Shown one piece after another: positions 7,834 through 14,993 of a stretch of 17,288 bases of DNA (the first letter of the stretch is position 1; each line of letters opens with the position of its first letter). The stretch lies in the NCBI GenBank assembly GCA_017940085.1, contig JAGAZK010000027.1, positions 1-17,288 on the forward strand, read 5' to 3'. The position numbers and the translations under genes are program-made. Source of the DNA: Campylobacter sp. Its GTDB lineage: Bacteria > Campylobacterota > Campylobacteria > Campylobacterales > Campylobacteraceae. The notes beneath the pieces were generated by a model that did not search any database, had not been told where the DNA came from, and saw nothing but the letters and a program-made list of their open reading frames with translations.

Positions 7834-9636
7834 TTAACGATTTTTAAATAATTTTTCTGCTGTTTTTGTATCTGTGAGCGATTTTATTTCATCAAAACTC
7901 GCTAAATAGATACTTTCAAAACTTCCGTAAAAATCTAATAATTTTTTTAATTTTCCTTGCGAAATTCCCAAATTTACAAGTTTTGAGCTTTGTAAATCCT
8001 GTTTTTTCTTTGTTTTTTGATGAAACGAAATGGCAAAACGGTGTGCTTCATCTCTTAATTTTTGAAAAAATTGCAGTTTTTTATCATCGGTTGAAAGTAA
8101 AAAAACACCGTTTTTGGTGCAAATTTTATCTTTTGCTGACCCTTTTGCACGATGCGCTTTTGAATCAATTTTTTCTTTTGAGATTGCGATTATATCGACA
8201 TTTGCTCCACTACTTGAAATAATTTCACTGGCTAAATTTAACAACGCCGTTCCGCCGTCAATCACCCACAAATCAGGCGGAGAAAGCTTATCAAAGCGTT
8301 TTGCGCGTTCGCTTAAAAATTCCAACATTTGATCATAATCATTGTTTGAATTTAAATGCGCATGGCGATATTTTGATTTATCAAATTTATCCCCGCTCCA
8401 TGCCACCATAGCCCCCACGGGCGCAGTCCCAAACATGTGAGAATTATCAAAAATTTCTATATTTATCGGTAAATTTTCTAAATCAAAATACTCTTTTAAC
8501 TCATTTTGAAATTCAAAATTATGCGTTTTTAAATGCTTATTTATATTTATTTCGCAGTTTTGATAAGCTATCTCGCAAATTCGCCGTTTTTCGCCGATTT
8601 TTGGCGATATGATTTTAAAATTTCGTCCGTGTCGTTTGGATAAAATTTCACTTACGAGCCTATCATCATCAAATTCATCATAAAGATAAATTTTGCTACT
8701 CGCAATCGGCGAATTTTGCGGAAAAGAATCTAAAATAACTTGCGTATAAACGCTTTTAATATCGCTAAAATCAGCATTTTTGCAGTTTATGATATTTGAA
8801 TTTGATGAAGCGATTTTTCCGCCACGCACACTAAAATGCACCGCACAAATCAAATCCAAGTGTGAATTTACCGCAATTACTTCGAAATCATCAAGCTTAG
8901 CCAAATCAACTTGGGTTTTAATCTCAATATCTTTTAAAATTTCGATTTTATCCCTGATCCCAGCCGCTTCTTCGTAGTTTTCGTTTTCGGCATATTTCAT
9001 CATCAAATTTGATAAATCAGGTATCATGCTTTGTGGATTTTTTAGTGCATTTAAGGCATTTTGCACGATTTTTGCATACTCATCTTTTGAAATTTTATTT
9101 TCGCATGGCGCTTTGCAACGCCCGATTTGATGAAACAAACAGGCTTTTTTAGCCTTTATGCAAGAACTTTTTTGCACGAGAGCAAATTTCATATACAAAA
9201 TTTCTAAAATTTCTCTCCCGCCACGAAAATATGGTCCAAAATATTTTATATTCGAACCTTTTACAAGCTTTCTTGTGATTTCAAAACGCGGAAATTCATC
9301 GTTTAAATTTACAAAAATATATGGATAAGTTTTATCATCTCTTAGCAAAATATTGTATTTTGGGCGAAGTTGCTTGATAAATGAATTTTCTAAAATCAAC
9401 GCATCACTTTCGCTTGGCGTTACGATATATTCTAAATGCGTTGTTTCGCTTATCATCTTGCAAATTCGTGCGCTGTTTTTTGAATTTGGCGAAAGCTTTG
9501 GCGTAAAAGAAAAGTAGCTTTTTACGCGGTTTTTTAGGTTCTTTGCCTTGCCGACATAAAGTAGCTTTCCGTTTTTATCAAAATATTCATAAACGCCGGG
9601 TAAATTCGGCAAAGTTTTAATCTCGTCTATTAGCAA
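7834..9636 (-). CDS. uvrC: Excinuclease ABC subunit C (UvrC)
   Basis: UvrC makes both incisions in nucleotide excision repair after UvrA2-UvrB damage recognition. At 600 residues it has the usual length. The GIY-YIG nuclease domain is at the N-terminus (GVYEYF 14-19, YVGKAKNLKNR 27-37). A four-cysteine cluster, C159, C166, C174 and C178 (CLFHQIGRCKAPC), is known in the family as an iron-sulfur ligand set. The UVR motif that binds UvrB is near 203-238 (ENENYEEAAGIRDKIEIL). The RNase H-like second nuclease includes VIDGGTALLNL near 460, and a helix-hairpin-helix pair closes the protein. The only suitable start is TTG (9634-9636), with a GGGGAC site upstream. This start lies inside the 3' end of the preceding gene (20-bp overlap), indicating translational coupling. 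I recall the same neighbour order, uvrC - small gene - guaA, in C. jejuni. Confidence 0.96.
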   Translation of the reverse strand: MLIDEIKTLPNLPGVYEYFDKNGKLLYVGKAKNLKNRVKSYFSFTPKLSPNSKNSARICKMISETTHLEYIVTPSESDALILENSFIKQLRPKYNILLRDDKTYPYIFVNLNDEFPRFEITRKLVKGSNIKYFGPYFRGGREILEILYMKFALVQKSSCIKAKKACLFHQIGRCKAPCENKISKDEYAKIVQNALNALKNPQSMIPDLSNLMMKYAENENYEEAAGIRDKIEILKDIEIKTQVDLAKLDDFEVIAVNSHLDLICAVHFSVRGGKIASSNSNIINCKNADFSDIKSVYTQVILDSFPQNSPIASSKIYLYDEFDDDRLVSEILSKRHGRNFKIISPKIGEKRRICEIAYQNCEININKHLKTHNFEFQNELKEYFDLENLPINIEIFDNSHMFGTAPVGAMVAWSGDKFDKSKYRHAHLNSNNDYDQMLEFLSERAKRFDKLSPPDLWVIDGGTALLNLASEIISSSGANVDIIAISKEKIDSKAHRAKGSAKDKICTKNGVFLLSTDDKKLQFFQKLRDEAHRFAISFHQKTKKKQDLQSSKLVNLGISQGKLKKLLDFYGSFESIYLASFDEIKSLTDTKTAEKLFKNR

Positions 9637-10084
9637 GGATTAGTCCCCGAATTTCTTCAAAAATGGCGTGAATTTTCTCATCTTTTATATCGTTTTTAAA
9701 TTTGCCCTTTGATTTTTCAAAATATGGCAAAATTTCCTTTTTTTCGCTCAAATTTGGATTTTTAAATTTGTATTTTTTTGCCATAAATCTATCGGCAACA
9801 AAAAATTTTATATCTTTGACACCCACAAATTCCGAATTTGGACGAAATTTGACAAACATTTTTAATAAGTCTTTTATCAAATTTATATTACTATCTTTTT
9901 TTAGTTCTACTTTCCCAAGCGGGTGTTTTAGAGCTATCATCAAAATATTTTCTTTTATATAGATAAAGGCAATCAAACTTTTATGAGTCGCCGAAAAAAG
10001 GTTCAAAAAGTCCGCTCTATCGGTAAAAGAAGTATATAAAGGATCGGTTTTAATATGAGAAATAATTTCTTTGGCACTTTTCAT
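9617..10084 (-). CDS. Small conserved protein, possibly DciA/DUF721-like
   Basis: The product is 155 residues, basic, without signal peptide or membrane segment. Residues about 37-75 (AFIYIKENILMIALKHPLGKVELKKDSNINLIKDLLKMF) have the beta-strand / helix pattern of the DUF721 (DciA, replicative helicase loader) core, followed by FVGVKDIKFFVADR as a further strand. The C-terminal half is Lys-rich. I regard the DciA link as plausible but unproven. The gene overlaps uvrC by 20 bp, so the two form an operon. No ribosome binding site precedes the ATG at 10082-10084. Instead, an extended -10 (TGCTAAAAT, 10091-10099) ends exactly six bases before the A of the ATG, which predicts a leaderless transcript. 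The 5' 30 bp overlap, antiparallel, the start of the small lipoprotein gene at 10055-10189. Confidence 0.8.
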   Translation of the reverse strand: MKSAKEIISHIKTDPLYTSFTDRADFLNLFSATHKSLIAFIYIKENILMIALKHPLGKVELKKDSNINLIKDLLKMFVKFRPNSEFVGVKDIKFFVADRFMAKKYKFKNPNLSEKKEILPYFEKSKGKFKNDIKDEKIHAIFEEIRGLILANRRD

Positions 10085-10189
10085 TTTGGTATTTTAGCAT
10101 TTTTATTTTTAGTTTTGCTTAGTGGCTGTGGATATAAAGCTCCGCCTGTTTATAACGGCGATACTACCACAAAAAGCGCAAGCAAATAG
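10055..10189 (+). CDS. Small LptM-like lipoprotein, 44 aa
   Basis: An ATG at 10055-10057, preceded by AAAGGAT at good spacing, opens a 44-codon frame ending in TAG at 10187-10189. The product has a basic and polar start (MRNNFFGTFHF), a hydrophobic stretch (GILAFLFLVL), a clear lipobox LSGC with the lipidated Cys at residue 25, then GYKAPPVYNGD and a Ser/Thr/Lys tail. The CGxKxP sequence just after the lipid Cys is the hallmark of LptM (YifL)-type small lipoproteins, which in Escherichia coli help the LPS export protein LptD mature. That function here is inference from the motif. The 5' 30 bp are antisense to the start of the 9617-10084 gene. The guaA gene follows 57 bp downstream with its own promoter. 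A gene this short is easily missed by automated calling. Confidence 0.85.
   Translation: MRNNFFGTFHFGILAFLFLVLLSGCGYKAPPVYNGDTTTKSASK
10091..10099 (-). promoter_or_regulatory. Extended -10 for the DciA-like gene / uvrC operon
   Basis: The minus strand reads TGCTAAAAT, the same extended -10 as at ypfJ and the MmcQ gene. Six bases (ACCAAA) separate the hexamer from the ATG, so the expected +1 is the A of the start codon. The promoter is inside the coding region of the divergent small lipoprotein. Confidence 0.55.
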
Positions 10190-10206
10190 TTTATTCAGTT
10201 TAGTTT

Positions 10207-10215
10207 TGTTATACT
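10207..10215 (+). promoter_or_regulatory. Extended -10 promoter of guaA
   Basis: The sequence reads TGT-TATACT, an extended -10, 31 bp before the guaA start codon, following a T-rich stretch. The predicted start is near 10222, giving a leader of about 25 nt that includes AAGGAC (10233-10238). There is no room for a purine riboswitch. Confidence 0.6.
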
Positions 10216-10246
10216 TTGCAAATTTTATTTTTAAGGACAAATTTTT

Positions 10247-11779
10247 ATGCAAACAGCAGACATTTTAGTTTTGGATTTTGGCTCTCAATACACTCAGCTA
10301 ATCGCACGAAGACTAAGAGAGCAAGGCGTTTATACCGAGTTAATCCCGTTTAATGCAAGTATTGAGCAAATCAAAGCAAAAAGCCCAAAAGGCTTGATTT
10401 TAAGCGGCGGACCTGCGAGCGTATATGCAAAGGACGCTTATTTTTGCGATGAAGGAATTTTTGATTTAGGTTTGCCAATACTTGGAATTTGCTATGGAAT
10501 GCAGCTAATCGCTCATAAATTTGGCGGTAGCGTAATACCTGCAAGCCACAAAGAATACGGCAAAGCAGAGCTTAAAATCGCTAAAAATTCTCAGCTTTTT
10601 GACGGCGTCGAGGACGATTCTGTCGTGTGGATGAGCCATGCCGATAAAGTAGAAATCTTGCCAAAGAATTTTGAAGTTTTAGCGACTTCAAAAAGTAGCG
10701 AGTATTGCGTATTTGCCGATGAAAATCGCAAAATTTATGCTATGCAATTTCACCCAGAAGTCATACACTCTGAATTTGGCACGGTAATGCTTAAAAATTT
10801 CTCCAAAATTTGTGGTCTAACTAGCACTTGGAATATGGGAAGCTTCGCAAAAGATCAAATCGCAAAAATTAAAGCAAAAGTTGGCAACGATAAAGTGCTT
10901 TGTGCAGTAAGCGGCGGCGTGGATAGCTCTGTTGTGGCGGCTCTATTAGCTCACGCTGTGCCACAAAATTTAATCGTAGTTTTTGTAGATAACGGACTAC
11001 TTCGCACAAACGAAGCAAGGCAAGTCGAAGAGATGTTTAAGCTCAAACTTGGCGTAAATTTAATCAGCGTCGATGCGAGCGAGCTGTTTTTAAGTCGCCT
11101 AAAAGGCGTAACTGAGCCAGAGAAAAAACGCAAAATCATCGGCGAGACTTTTATCGAAGTTTTTGATAGGGAAGCTAAAAAATTCGAAAATGTAAGGTAT
11201 CTAGCACAAGGCACGCTTTATACCGATGTGATCGAAAGCTCTCCAAGCGGGGCAAGTAAGACGATAAAAAGCCATCACAATGTAGGCGGACTGCCTGAGT
11301 GGATGAAATTTGAGCTAATCGAGCCGCTAAGAGAGATTTTTAAAGATGAAGTGCGCCAGCTAGGGCTCGAACTTGGGCTTTCACGCGATGTCGTATTCCG
11401 CCATCCGTTTCCTGGTCCTGGCTTAGCGATTCGCATTATGGGCGAAGTAAATACGCCAAATTTAGAGCTACTTCGCAAAGCAGATGTGATTTTAAGAGAA
11501 GAGCTAAAATCAAGCGGTTGGTATGACAAAACTTGGCAAGCATTTTGCGTGTTGCTAAATGTCCGAAGTGTCGGTGTCATGGGTGATAATCGCACTTATG
11601 AAAATGCCGTTTGTATCCGCGTAGTAGATGCAAGCGATGGCATGACAGCTAGTTTTTCACGCTTACCTTATGACCTGCTAGAAAACTGCTCACGCCGCAT
11701 TATAAACGAAGTTGAAGGCATAAATAGAGTAGTTTATGATATTTCAAGCAAACCACCTGCGACAATCGAGTGGGAGTAA
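10247..11779 (+). CDS. guaA: GMP synthase (glutamine-hydrolysing)
   Basis: The enzyme converts XMP, ATP and glutamine to GMP, the last step of guanine nucleotide synthesis, in the cytoplasm. At 510 residues it has the standard length of the fused two-domain form. The class I glutamine amidotransferase domain has the nucleophile C82 in GICYGMQ and the H169/E171 pair in MQFHPEV. The ATP pyrophosphatase domain begins near 200 with the P-loop SGGVDS at 222-227. The C-terminal dimerisation domain follows and ends in the typical KPPATIEWE. The ATG is preceded by AAGGAC. The cupin gene begins 12 bp after the stop codon and in the same reading frame, so the two are probably co-transcribed. Confidence 0.98.
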   Translation: MQTADILVLDFGSQYTQLIARRLREQGVYTELIPFNASIEQIKAKSPKGLILSGGPASVYAKDAYFCDEGIFDLGLPILGICYGMQLIAHKFGGSVIPASHKEYGKAELKIAKNSQLFDGVEDDSVVWMSHADKVEILPKNFEVLATSKSSEYCVFADENRKIYAMQFHPEVIHSEFGTVMLKNFSKICGLTSTWNMGSFAKDQIAKIKAKVGNDKVLCAVSGGVDSSVVAALLAHAVPQNLIVVFVDNGLLRTNEARQVEEMFKLKLGVNLISVDASELFLSRLKGVTEPEKKRKIIGETFIEVFDREAKKFENVRYLAQGTLYTDVIESSPSGASKTIKSHHNVGGLPEWMKFELIEPLREIFKDEVRQLGLELGLSRDVVFRHPFPGPGLAIRIMGEVNTPNLELLRKADVILREELKSSGWYDKTWQAFCVLLNVRSVGVMGDNRTYENAVCIRVVDASDGMTASFSRLPYDLLENCSRRIINEVEGINRVVYDISSKPPATIEWE

Positions 11780-11791
11780 AAGGAGCAAAAA

Positions 11792-12166
11792 ATAAAAAAT
11801 TACACAATTTCAAATTTAAATTCCAAAGAAAGAGTGGAATTTAAAGAAATTTTGGGACTTAGCGGGTGCGAAATCTCACTAAATTTACTTCCAAAAGGCG
11901 TAAGTGTGCCGTTTGTCCATGCTCATAAGCAAAATGAAGAGCTTTATATCGTGCTTGAAGGCTCAGGCAAACTTTTCATTGATGGCAAAGAAATCGCTAT
12001 CAAAAAAGGCGATATTTTTAAAATCGATCCGCAAGGCGAACGCTGTATCAGTGCAGGCGATGAAGAAATTAAATTCGTATGTATCCAAACAAAAGCAAAT
12101 TCTTTGGAGCAATATACAAATACTGACGGCGTAATATGCGAAAACGCAAAACCAAGTTGGCTGTGA
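11792..12166 (+). CDS. Single-domain cupin protein, apparent ATA start codon
   Basis: This is a small conserved-barrel cupin. Motif 1 is PFVHAHKQNEELYIVLEGSG and motif 2 is GDIFKIDPQGERCISA, counting from the GTG start at about 23-42 and 64-79. The motif 1 histidines and glutamate can bind a metal, but the usual motif 2 histidine is replaced (GER). Function is unknown. The start is unusual. The first conventional start in frame is GTG at 11834, which lacks a good ribosome binding site. Upstream of it the frame is open and encodes KNYTISNLNSKERV, the opening I expect for Campylobacter cupins of this type. A perfect AGGAG lies at 11781-11785, and six bases later stands ATA (11792-11794). I therefore place the start at ATA (124 residues). 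A mutated ATG, or GTG at 11834 (110 residues), are the alternatives. It probably shares the guaA transcript. Confidence 0.8.
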   Translation: MKNYTISNLNSKERVEFKEILGLSGCEISLNLLPKGVSVPFVHAHKQNEELYIVLEGSGKLFIDGKEIAIKKGDIFKIDPQGERCISAGDEEIKFVCIQTKANSLEQYTNTDGVICENAKPSWL

Positions 12167-12194
12167 AGTTTTAAGAATTTAATAGGATGATTTT

Positions 12195-12623
12195 ATGAAA
12201 TATATAATATTCATTTTTTTAATTATCTTTTGTGGCTGTGCTTCAAAATCACATTTATGCCAAATTCAAGACATACAAGAAATGATAAAAAATACAAAAA
12301 CACATATAGGTAAAAAAAACAATGGCGTTGAACTAAAAAGTATAAAATGTGAAAATGGTGTCGTTATAGTAGAATATAATATTTTGCCAAATTCAGAAAT
12401 TGCAGTACAAATTAGTAGTGGTGTGCAAGATTTATTCTCAGAAAAATTTGACTGCCAAACAACTATTATAAAAAATGGACTTGATTATGAGCGTATTTTT
12501 ATCATAGATGAAAAAAACTATAAAATAGGAAGAAAGCCATATATATGTGAATACAAGTCAAAAAATAATATGTTTCTTATTGATATGTTAAACGAAACTA
12601 CAAAAAATAATTCGAAAAAATAA
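12195..12623 (+). CDS. Small putative lipoprotein of unknown function
   Basis: The 142-residue product starts with a short signal peptide, MKYIIFIFLIIFCGC, where the second Cys (residue 15) is the likely lipidated residue. The lipobox FCGC is imperfect because Phe replaces the usual Leu. The mature part is polar and Lys/Asn-rich, with a mixed alpha-beta look (CENGVVIVEYNILPNSEIAVQISSGVQDLF) and three further cysteines (C22, C52 and C86) plus one near residue 118. I do not recognise the family. AGGATG lies upstream of the ATG. It follows the cupin gene by 28 bp and may be read from the guaA transcript. Its A/T content and Lys/Asn usage are higher than those of guaA, which hints that it is a lineage-specific gene. 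Confidence 0.65.
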   Translation: MKYIIFIFLIIFCGCASKSHLCQIQDIQEMIKNTKTHIGKKNNGVELKSIKCENGVVIVEYNILPNSEIAVQISSGVQDLFSEKFDCQTTIIKNGLDYERIFIIDEKNYKIGRKPYICEYKSKNNMFLIDMLNETTKNNSKK

Positions 12624-12790
12624 TATATTTTTTGCAGGTATGGTAAAATTATATAAAAAGATAAATTTATTTTTTTAGTCAAATTTCAGCTATTCTCAAT
12701 CAAATCTTTTGTGCAGACATTGTTTTTCCTTTGTAAATAATGAATTATACTAATTTTTAGCCTTTTCAAACAAATTTGAAAAAATAATGC

Positions 12791-13582
12791 TTAATTTAAA
12801 TCTAATCTCAAAATAAACGCTAGGTCGAATTTATCCACAAACGCCATTGTAAGGCGAGTGGAGAGTTTTGTTTTATTTTTTAGCATTTTTCGTACAGTGG
12901 CGAAAAACGGCGTTTTGCTTAAAATTTCACACTCGCACTTATCGGCAAATTCACCCCTGTTTTGCACGAAAAAGTGCATTTTTGCCATATCTTTGCCAAA
13001 TCGCCCAACATAAAAATTCGCACATTTTATGCCAAATTTAGTTGTAGCATCAAAAATCAGCTCGGAATTTTTAAAATTTGCCTTTAAATTTGCGATTAAA
13101 TTTAGTATTTTTGTCTCGGTAAAATACATAAAAACGCCGTTTGCGACAAAAATCGTAGGCAAGCTTTTATCTAAAATTTCTGTCCATTTCATATCAAACA
13201 AATCGCATGAAATCAGAGTTTCATTATCATTTTGTGGGAGTAAATTTTGCCTAAATTCGATAACTTCTGCCAAATCAACGCCGTAAAATTTCGCCCCATT
13301 TTTGCTAAAACGAAACGCCAAAGTCTCCAAGCCACAGCCCAAATTTACGATATTACAACTACCGTGTGTGGCGATAAAATCTTTTATCATAATGTCGGTT
13401 TCATAGTATCTTGCAGCAGAAGCCAAAGACTCGTATTCGGACGAAATTTTTAGGAATTTTTGCGGAATTTTATCTTCAAATTTCATCGCCGTTTCATCGT
13501 AAAAATACTCACGAAATCTTTTACTTGCATGAATTCTTGCGATAAGTGGGATAAAAAGCGTATTTGCGACTTTATTTTGCAT
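12791..13582 (-). CDS. SAM-dependent methyltransferase, LCM/TcmP-like family
   Basis: The 263-residue product has a class I methyltransferase fold of the leucine carboxyl methyltransferase (LCM, Pfam PF04072) type: motif I NLGCGLETLAFR at 80-91, the acidic motif GVDLAEVIEFRQ at 101-112, and FVANGVFMYF as the motif IV region. The preceding helix contains ARYYETDIMIKDF. Related bacterial proteins methylate small-molecule carboxylates or are of unknown role; the substrate here cannot be told. I start at the ATG at 13580-13582, which has AAGGA six bases upstream. A longer frame to 13630 would add 16 unlikely residues and run through the promoter. The gene has its own extended -10 (13610-13618) and follows the MmcQ/YjbR gene on the same strand. 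Confidence 0.85.
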   Translation of the reverse strand: MQNKVANTLFIPLIARIHASKRFREYFYDETAMKFEDKIPQKFLKISSEYESLASAARYYETDIMIKDFIATHGSCNIVNLGCGLETLAFRFSKNGAKFYGVDLAEVIEFRQNLLPQNDNETLISCDLFDMKWTEILDKSLPTIFVANGVFMYFTETKILNLIANLKANFKNSELIFDATTKFGIKCANFYVGRFGKDMAKMHFFVQNRGEFADKCECEILSKTPFFATVRKMLKNKTKLSTRLTMAFVDKFDLAFILRLDLN

Positions 13583-13609
13583 AAATTTCCTTATTTTATG
13601 ATTTATAAA

Positions 13610-13618
13610 ATTATAGCA
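13610..13618 (-). promoter_or_regulatory. Extended -10 promoter of the methyltransferase gene
   Basis: The minus strand reads TGCTATAAT preceded by a T-run, the best promoter match in the window to the Campylobacter sigma70 consensus. The expected +1 is near 13603, giving a 20-nt leader with AAGGA. Confidence 0.7.
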
Positions 13619-13655
13619 AAAAAATTGCAAATCATTATCAAATAAACTTAAAAAT

Positions 13656-14027
13656 CTACTTTGTCAAATTCCAACTCTCTTCAATCAAATCTGCTACTTG
13701 CGACTTTGGCACGGCATTTAAAATTACACTTATCCAGTGTTTTTTATTCATATGATAAGCTGGGAAAATTCCCTTAAAATCGTGCAAAATAAGAGCAAGT
13801 TCAGGGTCGCATTTAAGATTAATAACGCTTAAATTTTCATCTTTTAGACCAAATTTTGTCCCACTTATTCGCATAAAAAGGCAAAACCATTTTCCGCTCT
13901 TTTTGCCTTTGCTTTCGTGACGAAATACTGCCGTTTCATTATCATCTTTAAATGGAAATTCGGCTCTTATGCCGTAAATTTCAAGCATAAATTTAGCCAA
14001 ATCGTCAAAATCTTTAAATTTAGCCAT
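13656..14027 (-). CDS. MmcQ/YjbR-family protein
   Basis: The product (123 residues) matches the MmcQ/YjbR family (Pfam PF04237), which has a CyaY-like fold. The family pattern is visible in LSVINLKCDPELALILHDFKGIFPAYHMNKKHWISVIL, and an N-terminal FPFKDDNETAVFRH segment fits the usual opening. Members are often annotated as DNA-binding, but the role is poorly established. I use the ATG at 14025-14027 because AAGGGG lies five bases upstream. The GTG two codons earlier (14031-14033) would sit directly on that site. The gene is divergent from cobB. Confidence 0.88.
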   Translation of the reverse strand: MAKFKDFDDLAKFMLEIYGIRAEFPFKDDNETAVFRHESKGKKSGKWFCLFMRISGTKFGLKDENLSVINLKCDPELALILHDFKGIFPAYHMNKKHWISVILNAVPKSQVADLIEESWNLTK

Positions 14028-14051
14028 TTTCACCCCTTAAACTAATAATTT

Positions 14052-14088
14052 AGCCTAAATTTAAGTAAATTTTAGCAAAATTTAGGCT
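14052..14088. promoter_or_regulatory. Divergent promoter region with an 11-bp inverted repeat
   Basis: The 89-bp gap between the MmcQ gene and cobB contains AGCCTAAATTT (14052-14062) and its exact reverse complement AAATTTAGGCT (14078-14088), 15 nt apart. Between the arms, on the minus strand, stands the extended -10 TGCTAAAAT (14069-14077), which would start the MmcQ transcript near 14062. A protein bound to the repeat would cover this promoter. The gap is between divergent genes, so the repeat is not a terminator for either. I see no convincing -10 for cobB. Confidence 0.5.
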
Positions 14089-14116
14089 CAAATTTATTTA
14101 AATTTAAAGGCAAAAA

Positions 14117-14806
14117 ATGAAAAAAGTATTGATTTTAAGTGGGGCTGGACTTAGTGCAGCTAGTGGATTACGTACTTTTAGAGACTCAGGCGGACTTTGG
14201 GAGCAATACGATATAAACGAAGTTTGCTCGGTGCCTGGATTTTTAAAAGATAGAGCAAAGGTGCTTAAATTTTATGATGAGCGAAGAGCGCAGCTTAAAG
14301 GCTGTGAGCCAAATTTAGCTCACCACACAATCGCAAAGCTAAAAGCCGAATTTGGCGAAAAAATCGTTGTGCAAACGCAAAATGTCGATGATTTATTAGA
14401 GAGAGCAGGTTGTGAAAGCGTCATTCATTTGCATGGATTTTTGCCAGAAATTCGCTGCGAAGTATGCGATTTTGTCCAAAATATCGGCTATGAAAAAATC
14501 GCAGGGCAAATTTGCAAAAAATGTGGGAGTGATAAAATGCGACACAATATCGTAATGTTTGGCGAAGCTGCACCGCACTACGGCGACCTTTACGTAGCCT
14601 TACAAGAGTGTGATTTGTTTGTTTGTATCGGCACGAGCGGGGAAGTGCTAGATGTGGCAAATTTTGCAAGATATTTTAAATTTAGCATTTTAAATAATCT
14701 TGATGCTTCGCGCATTGATAAATATTTTGATAAATGCTACTTAGAGAGTGCCGTTACGGCTGCACTAAAGTGGGAAAATGATATAAGAGAGTTTTTAAGC
14801 GATTGA
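14117..14806 (+). CDS. cobB: Class III sirtuin, NAD-dependent protein deacylase
   Basis: The enzyme removes acyl groups from protein lysines while consuming NAD, releasing nicotinamide and O-acyl-ADP-ribose. The 229-residue product shows GAGLSAASGL (9-18) and FRD (21-23) of the NAD site, QNVDDLLERAG (88-98), the catalytic His in HLHG (H106), and a four-Cys zinc site (C114, C117, C133, C136). Y53 and R56 in FYDERR form the Y-x-x-R signature that in the SIRT5 / E. coli CobB class recognises succinyl and malonyl lysine, so desuccinylase activity is likely as well as deacetylation. The length is typical of short bacterial CobB proteins. The ATG has AAAGG upstream. It is transcribed alone. Confidence 0.95.
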   Translation: MKKVLILSGAGLSAASGLRTFRDSGGLWEQYDINEVCSVPGFLKDRAKVLKFYDERRAQLKGCEPNLAHHTIAKLKAEFGEKIVVQTQNVDDLLERAGCESVIHLHGFLPEIRCEVCDFVQNIGYEKIAGQICKKCGSDKMRHNIVMFGEAAPHYGDLYVALQECDLFVCIGTSGEVLDVANFARYFKFSILNNLDASRIDKYFDKCYLESAVTAALKWENDIREFLSD

Positions 14807-14993
14807 TTTGCTAAAAGCTTGATAAACGCATACGGATGAATTTATAGCGATAAATTTATCTATGCAAAATATACAAAATTTATTGCCACAATACACCAGC
14901 GTTTAAATTTAATTGTCAATTAAATTTTGGCTTAAATTTAAGCAAATTTTCGCCAAATATTTTAAATTCTTTTTAAATTTCGTTTATTTTTTA
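14807..14993. other. Non-coding gap with palindromes upstream of the autotransporter
   Basis: The stretch is non-coding. It holds GATAAATTTATC (14849-14860, a perfect 12-bp palindrome) and a perfect 11-1-11 palindrome, AAATTTAATTG-T-CAATTAAATTT (14905-14927), about 67 bp upstream of the -35 of the autotransporter promoter. Next to it, 14930-14953 matches 21 of 24 positions of 14053-14076 in the cobB upstream region. No T-run follows the palindrome, so it is not an obvious terminator for cobB. An operator role is a guess. Confidence 0.45.

Noticed and set aside
10190..10246. Purine riboswitch before guaA
   Set aside because: Only 57 bp separate the lipoprotein stop and the guaA start, with a promoter inside that gap, which is too short for a purine aptamer.
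12610..12632. A/T-only symmetry after the lipoprotein gene as a terminator
   Set aside because: The stem would be made of A-T pairs only and overlaps the stop codon. It is no better than expected in this A/T-rich sequence.
12765..12780. TTCAAA-CAAA-TTTGAA hairpin as terminator between the lipoprotein and methyltransferase genes
   Set aside because: For the plus strand it is followed by A residues, and on the minus strand the T-run precedes the stem, so it has the wrong layout for an intrinsic terminator in either direction.
13583..13630. N-terminal extension of the methyltransferase to 13630
   Set aside because: The added 16 residues lack a ribosome binding site and would run across the extended -10 at 13610-13618. 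The ATG at 13580-13582 has AAGGA.
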